NCBI GenBank assembly: GCA_008933635.1
Contig: WBUQ01000025.1
Coordinates: forward strand, 1 to 39,320
Origin: Desulfobulbaceae bacterium
GTDB taxonomy: Bacteria; Desulfobacterota; Desulfobulbia; Desulfobulbales; Desulfocapsaceae
Direction: 5' to 3'
Length of the DNA stretch: 39,320 bases
Shown here: one piece after another, positions 15,255 through 23,068 of the stretch
How positions within the stretch are numbered: the first letter of the stretch is position 1
Layout of the letters: every line of letters begins with the position of its first letter
Notes under the pieces: model-generated
What the model was told of the DNA's origin: nothing
Seen by the model: the letters and a program-made list of their open reading frames with translations, nothing else
Databases searched by the model: none
Program-made: the position numbers and the translations under genes

Positions 15255-18007
15255 TCGAACCGGCGACCCTGATTCTCGTCTTCTTCCTCTACATGGGGCT
15301 GCTGTTCTCCATCGCCGTCTGGGTCGAGCGCAGGACCGCGGCAGGCAGGGCGGTGGCCAGCAACGGCGTCATCTACGCCCTGTCGCTGGCCGTCTACTGC
15401 ACGGCCTGGACCTTTTACGGCAGCGTCGGCTCGGCTGCGGCCAGGGGCCCGCTCTTCCTCACCATCTATATCGGCCCGACGCTGGGGATCGCCCTCTGGT
15501 GGATCGTGCTGCGGCGGCTGGTGCGGCTCAAGAGGCTGCACCACATCACCAGCATCGCCGACTTCATCTCGGTCAGGTACGGCAAATCCCATGCCGTTGC
15601 GGCCATCGTCACGGTGATGGTGATCTTCGGCATCGTCCCCTACGTGGCCCTGCAGATCAAGGCCGTCATCTCGACCTTTTCCCTTATCACCGGGGCCGGC
15701 GGCGAGGCGGACGGGATCCACTATTCCCACCTCGCCATGATCGGCGCCCTGGCCCTGTTCACGATCATCTTCGGCATCCGGCACCTGGACCCGACAGAGC
15801 GCCACCCCGGCATGGTATCGGCCCTAGCCGTCGAATCCCTGGTCAAGCTGCTGGCATTCCTCGCCGCCGGCGTCTTTGTCGCCTATTTCATGTTCGACGG
15901 CGTCCAGGACATCTTCAGCCGTTTTGCCCGGGCCTTTCCCGACGACAGCACCCCCTTCGCCTGGGAGGGCCGGCAGCCCCTCATCACCTGGTTCACCTAC
16001 CTCCTGCTGTCCGGTTCGGCGATCCTGTTCCTGCCCCGCCAGTTCCACGTCACCGTTGTCGAAATCTACCACGAACGGCACATCCGGACCGCCATGTGGC
16101 TGTTCCCCCTCTACATGCTGCTGATCAACCTCTTTGTCCTGCCGGTGGCGCTGGCCGGCCTGCTCAAGGGCTATCCGGCGGCCCTGGCCGACACCTTCCT
16201 GCTCCTGCTCCCCTTCGACAGTGGCCGGCACCTGCTGTCGATGCTGGTGTTCCTCGGCGGCATCTCCGCCGCCACGGGGATGATCATGGTCGAGACCGTC
16301 ACCATGTCGACGATGACCACCAACCACCTGCTGCTGCCGCTGATCGAACGGGTCGCCGTGCTCGGCCTCCTCCGCAGGTACCTGCTGCAGTGCCGCTGGC
16401 TGGCGGCCCTGACCCTGCTGGCTCTGGGCTACCTGTTCGAACGCACCGTCGGCGAGTCGTACATGCTGGTCAACATCGGCATGATCTCCTTCGTCGCCGT
16501 CTTCCAGTTCGCCCCGGCCGCAATCGGCGGAATCTGCTGGCGCCAGGGCAACCGCCGGGGCGCCGTCCTGGGATTGTGCTCGGGTTTCGCGGTCTGGGCG
16601 TACACCCTGATCCTGCCGGCCTTTGCCCGCAGCGGCTGGCTGCCGGCCGGCATCCTCGACGCCGGGCCGCTGGGCATCGGTCTTCTGCGCCCGGAACAGC
16701 TGTTCGGGGTAACCGGCCTCGACCCGATCTCCAACGCCGTCCTCTGGTCGATGTCGGTCAATCTCGGGCTCTATGTCATCGGCTCGCTCTCATCCGAACA
16801 GGACGAGATGGAACGGGGGCTGGCCGAGGAATTCGTCGGCTCCCCCGCTTCCCCTGCCCTGGCGCGAGGGGAGGCTGCAGGCCGGCTGGTCATGGAGCTG
16901 GCGCCGAAGCGCAGCGAGGTCGAGACGATCTTCCGCCGGTACTTCCCGCCGGACAGGGCTGCGGAGATGACCCGGGCCGCCCTGGCAGGCCTGGGCATGG
17001 AGAGCAGGGAACAGATAACCCTGCCGGAGCTGATGGAGTTCCACGACGAGGCCGAACGGCGCCTGGCCGGTGCCATCGGGGCGGCGACGGCGCACCAGGC
17101 GATGAAGAGGGGGACGACCTTCTCGCCCCAGGAGGAACTCGAACTGTCGAAGCTCTACTCCGATATCCTCGCCGGCCTCAAGCTGAGCCCGGCGGAACTG
17201 ATGGAGAAGATCAACTTCTATCAGGAACGGGAGCGGCTGCTCCAGCGCCAGGCCGCCGAACTCGAGGAGAAGATCCGCGAGCGGGACCTGGAGATCGAGG
17301 AGCGCCAGCGGGTGGAACGAGCGCTGGAGGCAACCAACAGGGAGCTGCAGCAGTTCGCCTACATCGCCTCCCATGATCTCCAGGAACCGCTGCGGAAGAT
17401 CATCGCCTTCGGCGACCGGCTGCGCCTGCACGCGACAGATGCGTTGGGGGAAAAAGGCCTCGATTACCTGCAGCGGATGCAGAACGCCGCCACCAGGATG
17501 CAGCAGCTGATAGAGGACCTGCTCAACTATTCCCGCATCACGACCCGGGCCGGCCCCATCGAAGCGGTCGACCTGGCGGAGGTCATCGGCGAGGTCGCCA
17601 TCGACCTCGATTTCCGCATCGCCGAGACCGGGGGCAGACTGGAGATCGGGCAGCTGCCCGGCGTCCGTGCCGACAGGAGCCAGCTGCGGCAGCTGTTCCA
17701 GAACCTGATCGCCAACGCCCTCAAGTTCCATCGGCCCGATGAGAAGCCGGTGGTGCGGATCGAGGGACAGGCGGAGGACGGCATGGCGGAGATACGGGTG
17801 CAGGACAACGGCATCGGCTTCGACGAAAAGTACCTGGACAGGATTTTCCTGCCGTTCCAGCGCCTGCACTCGCGGGACCAGTACGAGGGCACCGGCATCG
17901 GCCTGGCGATCTGCAAAAAGATCGCCGACCGGCATGGCGGCACGATATCGGCCAGATCGGCCCCGGGCAGGGGGACGACTTTCATTCTCCGCCTGCCGGG
18001 CGTATAA
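15251..18007 (+). CDS. Sodium:solute symporter-domain sensor histidine kinase (CbrA-like)
   Basis: The 918-residue protein begins with a 12-13 helix SSS (solute:sodium symporter) domain (about 1-520), including TAWTFYGSVG and the ITSIADFISVRYG signature. A linker of about 150 residues (VMELAPKRSEVETIFRRYF onward) and a coiled coil (about 650-695) follow. The HisKA domain has phospho-acceptor His708 in ASHDLQEPLRKI, a form common in phytochrome-type kinases. The HATPase domain has LIANALKFH, DNGIGFDEKY and GTGIGLAIC. It lacks its own receiver. Such proteins couple transport or sensing of a nutrient to phosphorelay. The two receiver genes immediately downstream are the natural targets. The ligand is unknown; histidine or other amino acids are known for CbrA, but this cannot be inferred here. 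Confidence 0.93.
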   Translation: MIEPATLILVFFLYMGLLFSIAVWVERRTAAGRAVASNGVIYALSLAVYCTAWTFYGSVGSAAARGPLFLTIYIGPTLGIALWWIVLRRLVRLKRLHHITSIADFISVRYGKSHAVAAIVTVMVIFGIVPYVALQIKAVISTFSLITGAGGEADGIHYSHLAMIGALALFTIIFGIRHLDPTERHPGMVSALAVESLVKLLAFLAAGVFVAYFMFDGVQDIFSRFARAFPDDSTPFAWEGRQPLITWFTYLLLSGSAILFLPRQFHVTVVEIYHERHIRTAMWLFPLYMLLINLFVLPVALAGLLKGYPAALADTFLLLLPFDSGRHLLSMLVFLGGISAATGMIMVETVTMSTMTTNHLLLPLIERVAVLGLLRRYLLQCRWLAALTLLALGYLFERTVGESYMLVNIGMISFVAVFQFAPAAIGGICWRQGNRRGAVLGLCSGFAVWAYTLILPAFARSGWLPAGILDAGPLGIGLLRPEQLFGVTGLDPISNAVLWSMSVNLGLYVIGSLSSEQDEMERGLAEEFVGSPASPALARGEAAGRLVMELAPKRSEVETIFRRYFPPDRAAEMTRAALAGLGMESREQITLPELMEFHDEAERRLAGAIGAATAHQAMKRGTTFSPQEELELSKLYSDILAGLKLSPAELMEKINFYQERERLLQRQAAELEEKIRERDLEIEERQRVERALEATNRELQQFAYIASHDLQEPLRKIIAFGDRLRLHATDALGEKGLDYLQRMQNAATRMQQLIEDLLNYSRITTRAGPIEAVDLAEVIGEVAIDLDFRIAETGGRLEIGQLPGVRADRSQLRQLFQNLIANALKFHRPDEKPVVRIEGQAEDGMAEIRVQDNGIGFDEKYLDRIFLPFQRLHSRDQYEGTGIGLAICKKIADRHGGTISARSAPGRGTTFILRLPGV

Positions 18008-18055
18008 TGAATCAAAACCCGGAGCAAAGGCCTGTGCGCTGACAGGGGGTGCCGG

Positions 18056-18508
18056 ATGGAAGAAAACAGAAAGGGCTTCGTGATTCTGGTGGCGGAAGAC
18101 GACGATGACGACTTCCTGCTGACCCGGGAGGTGCTCGAAGAGGGCGGCATACCCGCCAGGCTCGTCCGTGTCAGGGACGGCGAGGAGCTGATGGAATACC
18201 TCCTGCGCAAGGGGGAATACGCCGACCCGCAGGACTCGCCGCCCCCCTCCTTCATCCTGCTGGACCTGAACATGCCCAGGAAGGACGGCCGCGAGGCCCT
18301 GCAGGAGATCAAGTCGGATCCGGCCCTCCGCCGGATACCGGTCGTCGTCTTCACCACCTCCAGGGCGGAAGAGGATATCGCCCACACCTACCTGTCGGGG
18401 GCCAATTCCTTCATCAGAAAGCCGGTGACCTTCGCCGACTTCGCCAGGACGGTTGCCGGCATCAAGGAATACTGGGAAGAGATCGTCACCCTGCCGCCGA
18501 TCGGGTAG
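18056..18508 (+). CDS. Single-domain response regulator (Rcp1-like)
   Basis: The 150-residue protein is one receiver domain of the cyanobacterial Rcp1 type. It has an acidic cluster (AEDDDDDF, residues 14-20), an extended loop after helix 2 (about 52-65), phospho-acceptor Asp70 in LLDLNMPRKDGREAL, and the FIRKPV lysine near its end. It has no output domain. AGGGGGTGCCGG precedes the ATG at 18056. It follows the symporter-domain kinase by 48 bases and precedes another receiver gene by 5 bases. Rcp1-type receivers pair with kinases of the SHDLQEPLR type, which fits its upstream neighbour. Confidence 0.92.
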   Translation: MEENRKGFVILVAEDDDDDFLLTREVLEEGGIPARLVRVRDGEELMEYLLRKGEYADPQDSPPPSFILLDLNMPRKDGREALQEIKSDPALRRIPVVVFTTSRAEEDIAHTYLSGANSFIRKPVTFADFARTVAGIKEYWEEIVTLPPIG

Positions 18509-18513
18509 AAGCC

Positions 18514-19209
18514 ATGGACAAGCAGAACATCCGGATCCTGCTGATTGAAGACGACCCCGACGACACGCTGCTGATCCGGGAGATGCTGGCGGAGGTCGCG
18601 AGCAGCGTCTATTCCTTCCGCCTCGACCACGCGGACACCCTGGCCGCCGGCCTTGCCGCCTACGCCACTGGCGCTCACGACGTGCTGCTCCTCGATCTCG
18701 GCCTGCCCGACAGCAACGGCATGGACACCCTCGTCGCCGCCGCCCGGAGCTGCCCGGATGGTCCGATCGTCGTCCTGACCGGCCTGACCGACGAACTGTT
18801 CGGCATCGAAGCGGTGAAGAACGGCGCCCAGGACTACCTGATCAAGGGACGGATCAGCGGCGAAATACTGACGCGCTCCATCTGTTACGCCATCGAGAGG
18901 AAGAAGCTGGAAAACGAGGAGAAGCGCCTGGTCCATGAACTGCGGGAGGCCATCGACAAGATCAGGACCCTGAAGGGCCTCATCCCCATCTGCGCCTCCT
19001 GCAAGAAAATCCGCGACGACCAAGGCTACTGGAACCAGGTCGAGGTGTATATCAGCGAGCACTCCGAGGCGGAATTCAGCCACGGGATCTGTCCTGACTG
19101 CGCGGAGAAGTTCTACGGCCGGTTCCTCAAGCGCCAGGACCACGACCCAGACCGGCCGGATGATGCCGCCCCGGATGACGACGGCCCTGCGCCGGGACGA
19201 CGCGGATGA
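18514..19209 (+). CDS. Response regulator with C-terminal Cys4 (zinc-ribbon-like) domain
   Basis: The 231-residue protein has a receiver domain (about 5-125) with acidic residues Glu12-Asp14, phospho-acceptor Asp61 in LLLDLGLPDSNG and a C-terminal Lys in DYLIKGRI. A coiled coil (about 128-155) leads to a conserved small domain: IPICASCKKIRDDQGYW followed by SHGICPDCAEKFYG, with Cys160, 163, 193 and 196. This Cys4 module is common at the ends of PAS, GAF and receiver proteins; metal binding is likely but its role is not established to my knowledge. The last 25 residues are a charged tail. It forms an operon with the kinase and the Rcp1-like receiver. Confidence 0.9.
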   Translation: MDKQNIRILLIEDDPDDTLLIREMLAEVASSVYSFRLDHADTLAAGLAAYATGAHDVLLLDLGLPDSNGMDTLVAAARSCPDGPIVVLTGLTDELFGIEAVKNGAQDYLIKGRISGEILTRSICYAIERKKLENEEKRLVHELREAIDKIRTLKGLIPICASCKKIRDDQGYWNQVEVYISEHSEAEFSHGICPDCAEKFYGRFLKRQDHDPDRPDDAAPDDDGPAPGRRG

Positions 19210-19228
19210 TCCCCGGCGCGAGCTTTGC

Positions 19229-19248
19229 AAAAGACGGCCGCAGCCGTC
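19229..19248 (-). terminator. Intrinsic terminator of the chemoreceptor gene
   Basis: On the minus strand GACGGC-TGCG-GCCGTC forms a 6-bp stem with a tetraloop, immediately followed by TTTT. It sits 6 bases beyond the chemoreceptor stop codon, in the 45-base gap between convergent genes. Confidence 0.65.
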
Positions 19249-19254
19249 GGCGCA

Positions 19255-21393
19255 TCATGCGACGCCCTTCTCCTTCAGGAACGGGACATACTTGCGGTCC
19301 GTGCCGTTGATGTGGCCGACCAGCCAGTCCTTGAGGAAATCCATCAGTTCGATCGCCACCGTGGTGTCGCCTGCGGTGAAGCGCTCCTTGAAATTTCCCA
19401 CCCTGGCGACCAGATTGCGGTGGAGGTCCTTGTGCGCGCCGGTTTCGGGATAGCCGTGGGTCGCGAACAGTTTTTCCTCCGTGCCGAAGTGGTAGACCGT
19501 GTAGTCGACCAGGCGATTCAGGATGAGTGAGGTGTCGACCTTTGTCCGCCTCTGCTTCATCGCCCGGTGCAGCTCGTTGATGATGCCGACCAGCTGGCGG
19601 TGCTGCTCGTCGATCGTTTTGAGCCCGATCATCAGCTTTCCGTCCCATGGCATCAGGTCGGCAACCGTGCCGGGCGCGGCCTGCGTCGCCAGGTCGGCCG
19701 CACTCCTGGCTGCGGTCTTGAATTCCGACGAGAGCTGGATCAGATAGCTGGCGATGCCGGCGATATCGGCCGCACTGTTTCTGACCGCGTCGCCGTCGCC
19801 TGCCAGCTCCGTCGCCGTCGCGCTGACCCTGGCGATATCGGCCGCCACCTCATTCGACACCGCCGAACTCTCGGCGACATTGCTGTTCACCTCGCCGATC
19901 CCCTGTGCCGCCTGGGCAATATTCTCGGATATCTCGGTGGTGGTCGCATTCTGTTCCTCAACCGCATGGGCTATCGCCGTGACGATCTGGTCGACCTTCT
20001 CGATGACGGAGGAGATCTGGTAGATTTCCTCCACCGTTTCGGAAGTCGACTGCTGTATCGATTCGATGCTGGACCTGATCTCCCCGGTGGCGGAAGCCGT
20101 CTGCCTGGCGAGTTCCTTGATCTCGTTGGCGACGACGGCAAACCCCTTGCCCGCCTCGCCGGCCCTTGCCGCCTCGATGGTGGCATTCAGGGCCAGCAGG
20201 TTTGTCTGTTCGGATATCTCGGTGATGGTCTCGGTTACCTTGCTGATCTCGTTCGCCGCCTTACCGAGGGCATCGACCTTGCCGGAGGAGCTCTTGGCCA
20301 GCGCCACCGCCTCCTCTGTTATGCCCCTCGCCTCCGTGGTTTTCTGGGTCACGGCGGCAAGCGAGGACGAGACTTCCCCGGTGGCCGTGGCGACAATCGA
20401 GACATTGGTCGAGGCCTGCTCGCTGGCGGCGGCAACCGTGTTCATGTTGGCGCTCATTTCCTCCGTCGCCGCGGCGACGTTGTTGGCCATGTCGGAGACG
20501 GTCGTCGCACTGTTCGCCATCCGCTCCGAGAGGCTTGTCAGTTCGTTGGAGGCCGAGGCGAGGCCGATCACCTCATCGCCCATTTTGCCGATCATCGCCC
20601 CCAGATTGACCGAGATGGTATTGAGCGCCATGACCAGCGAACCCACCTCGTCCCGGCGATCCTCGTCGATCTTCCCGGTCAGGTCGCCCTTCGCCACCTG
20701 TCCGGCAAAATTCACCGCCTGTTTTAGGCCGGTGCTGATCCCTCGCGATATGATGAAACTGAGAAAGGCGCCAATCGCTAGCGCCAGGCAGGAAACGACG
20801 AGAATCAGCGAGAGCTGGAAGGTCCTGGTCCCAGCCAGCTCTGCGCTGCCGGCCACCATGCGGGCATCGGCCTTCTCGGCGACCTGATGGAGGATTTGCC
20901 GCACCTGCTCCAGCGACGACGATGTCGACGTCTGAAAGATGTTCCGGACTTCGGGCAGAAACGCCTCGCGACGTGCCCCGTTCTCGCCGATCGCCTTCTG
21001 CATCCCGACAACCGACTGGTGCATCAGGCGGTGAGGCTCTTCCAGGCTCTTGAGCAACGGGCCGAGTTCGGGAATCCTGGCCTCGGCGTCCTCCCGTTCC
21101 TTGCCGTACAGCCAGACGCCGAGCTTGCACTGGTGATCGTCAGTCTGGACGTCGATACCGTTCATTTTCTCGTTGTACAGGATTTCAACGACCTTGTTCC
21201 GCCACTGCAGGTGATCGATCTCCTTCGCCAGCACCAGCTCCTTGATCCCCGAGAGGTACAGGCTCTCGTCGGCGCTTTTGGAGATGGAGCCGAAGCCCAA
21301 CCAGGAAACGCCGCTGATAACCGCCAGCATCAGCAGGACCAGACCGAAACCGATACCGAGCTTCGCGGCAATCGACAAATTTTTCCACCCCAT
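19255..21393 (-). CDS. Methyl-accepting chemotaxis protein with CZB zinc domain and C-terminal hemerythrin
   Basis: The 712-residue protein has an N-terminal membrane helix (about 10-32), a sensing region (about 40-175), a second helix (about 185-207), a HAMP domain, a methyl-accepting signalling domain with the hairpin tip ([21 protein letters not shown] shown in part), and a bacterial hemerythrin domain (about 590-710). The sensing region holds a CZB-like zinc site: His61, His87-x-Cys89-x2-Gly-x-Trp and His121/His125. The hemerythrin di-iron ligands are all visible: EQH, YHFGTEE, HKDLH and HINGTD. It probably directs movement in response to oxygen or redox state, with a second zinc/oxidant input. 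The start at 21393 is chosen for the strong AAGGAGGAGG upstream; an upstream in-frame ATG (21480) lacks one. Confidence 0.93.
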   Translation of the reverse strand: MGWKNLSIAAKLGIGFGLVLLMLAVISGVSWLGFGSISKSADESLYLSGIKELVLAKEIDHLQWRNKVVEILYNEKMNGIDVQTDDHQCKLGVWLYGKEREDAEARIPELGPLLKSLEEPHRLMHQSVVGMQKAIGENGARREAFLPEVRNIFQTSTSSSLEQVRQILHQVAEKADARMVAGSAELAGTRTFQLSLILVVSCLALAIGAFLSFIISRGISTGLKQAVNFAGQVAKGDLTGKIDEDRRDEVGSLVMALNTISVNLGAMIGKMGDEVIGLASASNELTSLSERMANSATTVSDMANNVAAATEEMSANMNTVAAASEQASTNVSIVATATGEVSSSLAAVTQKTTEARGITEEAVALAKSSSGKVDALGKAANEISKVTETITEISEQTNLLALNATIEAARAGEAGKGFAVVANEIKELARQTASATGEIRSSIESIQQSTSETVEEIYQISSVIEKVDQIVTAIAHAVEEQNATTTEISENIAQAAQGIGEVNSNVAESSAVSNEVAADIARVSATATELAGDGDAVRNSAADIAGIASYLIQLSSEFKTAARSAADLATQAAPGTVADLMPWDGKLMIGLKTIDEQHRQLVGIINELHRAMKQRRTKVDTSLILNRLVDYTVYHFGTEEKLFATHGYPETGAHKDLHRNLVARVGNFKERFTAGDTTVAIELMDFLKDWLVGHINGTDRKYVPFLKEKGVA

Positions 21394-21451
21394 ATTCCTC
21401 CTCCTTGGATATACCTGGCAATGTTGGAATAATCCATATCCCCTCGGGCCG

Positions 21452-21480
21452 ATCATATCGCAATTACCGGCGGAAAGCAA
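21452..21480 (-). promoter_or_regulatory. Probable promoter of the chemoreceptor gene
   Basis: On the minus strand TTGCTT (21475-21480) and TATGAT (21452-21457) are 17 bases apart. The -10 box matches consensus at 5/6 positions while the -35 is weak, which suits an activated promoter. The expected leader is about 50 bases. Confidence 0.45.
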
Positions 21481-21485
21481 AACTG

Positions 21486-21502
21486 CTGAGAATTTTTCTC
21501 AG
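21486..21502. repeat. 17-base palindrome upstream of the chemoreceptor promoter
   Basis: CTGAGAA-TTT-TTCTCAG is a perfect 7-bp dyad with a 3-base centre, six bases upstream of the proposed -35 box on the minus strand. The position suits an activator or repressor site. The divergent transporter gene starts about 150 bases to the right. Confidence 0.4.
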
Positions 21503-21648
21503 AGGCCGGATCAGTGAGCTGTCTGGCCCGCCGGGACGAATTTCGCCGCGAGCCGCCGGAAATCTTTCCCTGATCGCCGGACATCGGGTATCCTGATGGA
21601 AATATGGGAATTTACGGCAAGACAACCGTCAGCAGGAGTTTACCGGTG

Positions 21649-22911
21649 ATGGGCATCACACTGACCAAGGAAGAGAGGAGCTGGGTACTTTACGACGTGG
21701 GCAACTCGGCCTTCGTGCTGGTGATGGTGACAGCCATCATGCCGATATTCTTCAAGGACTATGCCGCAAGCGGCCTGCCCGCGGCGGTCTCCACCGCCAA
21801 CTGGGGCTTCGCCAATTCGGCCGCTTCGCTGATCCTCGCACTGCTGGCACCGGTCCTGGGGGCGATGGCCGACTACCGGCACCGCAAGAAGGCCTTCTTC
21901 CTCGTCTTCCTGGTGATGGGACTCTGCTTCACCCTGGCCCTGCCCGCCATCCGGGAGGGCCAGTGGCTGCCCTGCCTCGCCCTCTTCGTGATGGCCCGGG
22001 TCGGCTGGGCCGGGGCGAACGTCTTCTACGACGCCTTCATCACCGATGTCACCAGCCATGCCCGGATGGACGCGGTCTCCTCGCGTGGCTATGCCTGGGG
22101 CTACATCGGCAGCGTCATCCCCTTTCTGGCCGTGATCGCGCTGATCCTCTCGGCCGGCATGGCGGACGGCCTGCCGGTCGTCCAGACCAAGATCGGCTTC
22201 GTCCTCGTCGCCCTCTGGTGGCTCGCCTTCTCTCTGCCGATGCTGAAAAATGTCCGCCAGGTCCATTACCTGCCGGCCTCCGCCACCTCGATCCGCGACA
22301 GCTTCATCCGGCTCTTTTCCACCTTCCGGGAGATCCGCCGCCACCGCCGCGCCTTCCTGTTCCTGCTCGCCTACTTCTTCTACATCGACGGGGTCGACAC
22401 CATCATCAGCATGTCGATGGCCTACGGCCGCGACCTCGGTTTCGGCGTCACCCTGCTGATTGCGGTGCTGCTGTTCATCCAGGTCGTCGCCTTTCCCTTC
22501 GCCCTGCTCTACGGCCGGTTGGCCGCCCGCTTCTCGGCGAAGAGGATGCTGCTGGCCGGCATTGCCGTCTACTGCCTGGTGACCTTTATGGCCTTCCTGC
22601 TGCCGTCGATTGAAGACACCGGGCTGAAAACCCTGGCGTTCTGGGGCGTCGCCTTCCTGGTGGCCTCGTCGATGGGCGGCATCCAGGCGCTGAGCCGCAG
22701 CTGGTTCGGCAAGCTGATCCCTGCCGAGAACAGTTCGGAATTTTTCGGTTTCTACAACGTCTTCGGCAAGTTCGCAGCCATCACCGGTCCCTTCCTGATG
22801 GGGGTTATCGGCCGGCTGACCGGCGATACCCGCTGGGGGGTGCTGAGCATCCTGGCCCTCTTCGTCATCGGCGCCTGGCTGCTGCTGCGGGTGGAGGAGG
22901 ACGCGACCTGA
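21649..22911 (+). CDS. UMF1-type MFS transporter (Atg22-like)
   Basis: The 420-residue protein is a 12-helix major facilitator of the UMF1/Atg22-like group. The N-terminus ERSWVLYDVGNSAFVLVM matches the family hallmark, followed by LGAMADYRHRKK (loop 2-3), NVFYDAFITDV and SSRGYAWGYIGS. Late motifs are GGIQALSRSWFGKLIP and EFFGFYNVFGKFAAITGP. Members are efflux or amino-acid/peptide exporters of uncertain substrate. I place the start at 21649, with AGGAG ten bases upstream; an in-frame GTG directly before it and an ATG at 21604 are alternatives. It faces away from the chemoreceptor gene. Confidence 0.88.
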   Translation: MGITLTKEERSWVLYDVGNSAFVLVMVTAIMPIFFKDYAASGLPAAVSTANWGFANSAASLILALLAPVLGAMADYRHRKKAFFLVFLVMGLCFTLALPAIREGQWLPCLALFVMARVGWAGANVFYDAFITDVTSHARMDAVSSRGYAWGYIGSVIPFLAVIALILSAGMADGLPVVQTKIGFVLVALWWLAFSLPMLKNVRQVHYLPASATSIRDSFIRLFSTFREIRRHRRAFLFLLAYFFYIDGVDTIISMSMAYGRDLGFGVTLLIAVLLFIQVVAFPFALLYGRLAARFSAKRMLLAGIAVYCLVTFMAFLLPSIEDTGLKTLAFWGVAFLVASSMGGIQALSRSWFGKLIPAENSSEFFGFYNVFGKFAAITGPFLMGVIGRLTGDTRWGVLSILALFVIGAWLLLRVEEDAT

Positions 22912-23068
22912 CGAGGACCGGCCGGCTCCGGCCAGCTGCTGCCCTGCGCCGGTTTTGCCCTTGTATCCCTGGCGTCCTGCTATAGATTTAAAGCAGGCCC
23001 GCACCGGCCTAATGCCGGCAAGGACGGCAGAACGGCCCCACCATCCCCTCCAGTCCTCAGGTAACCCG

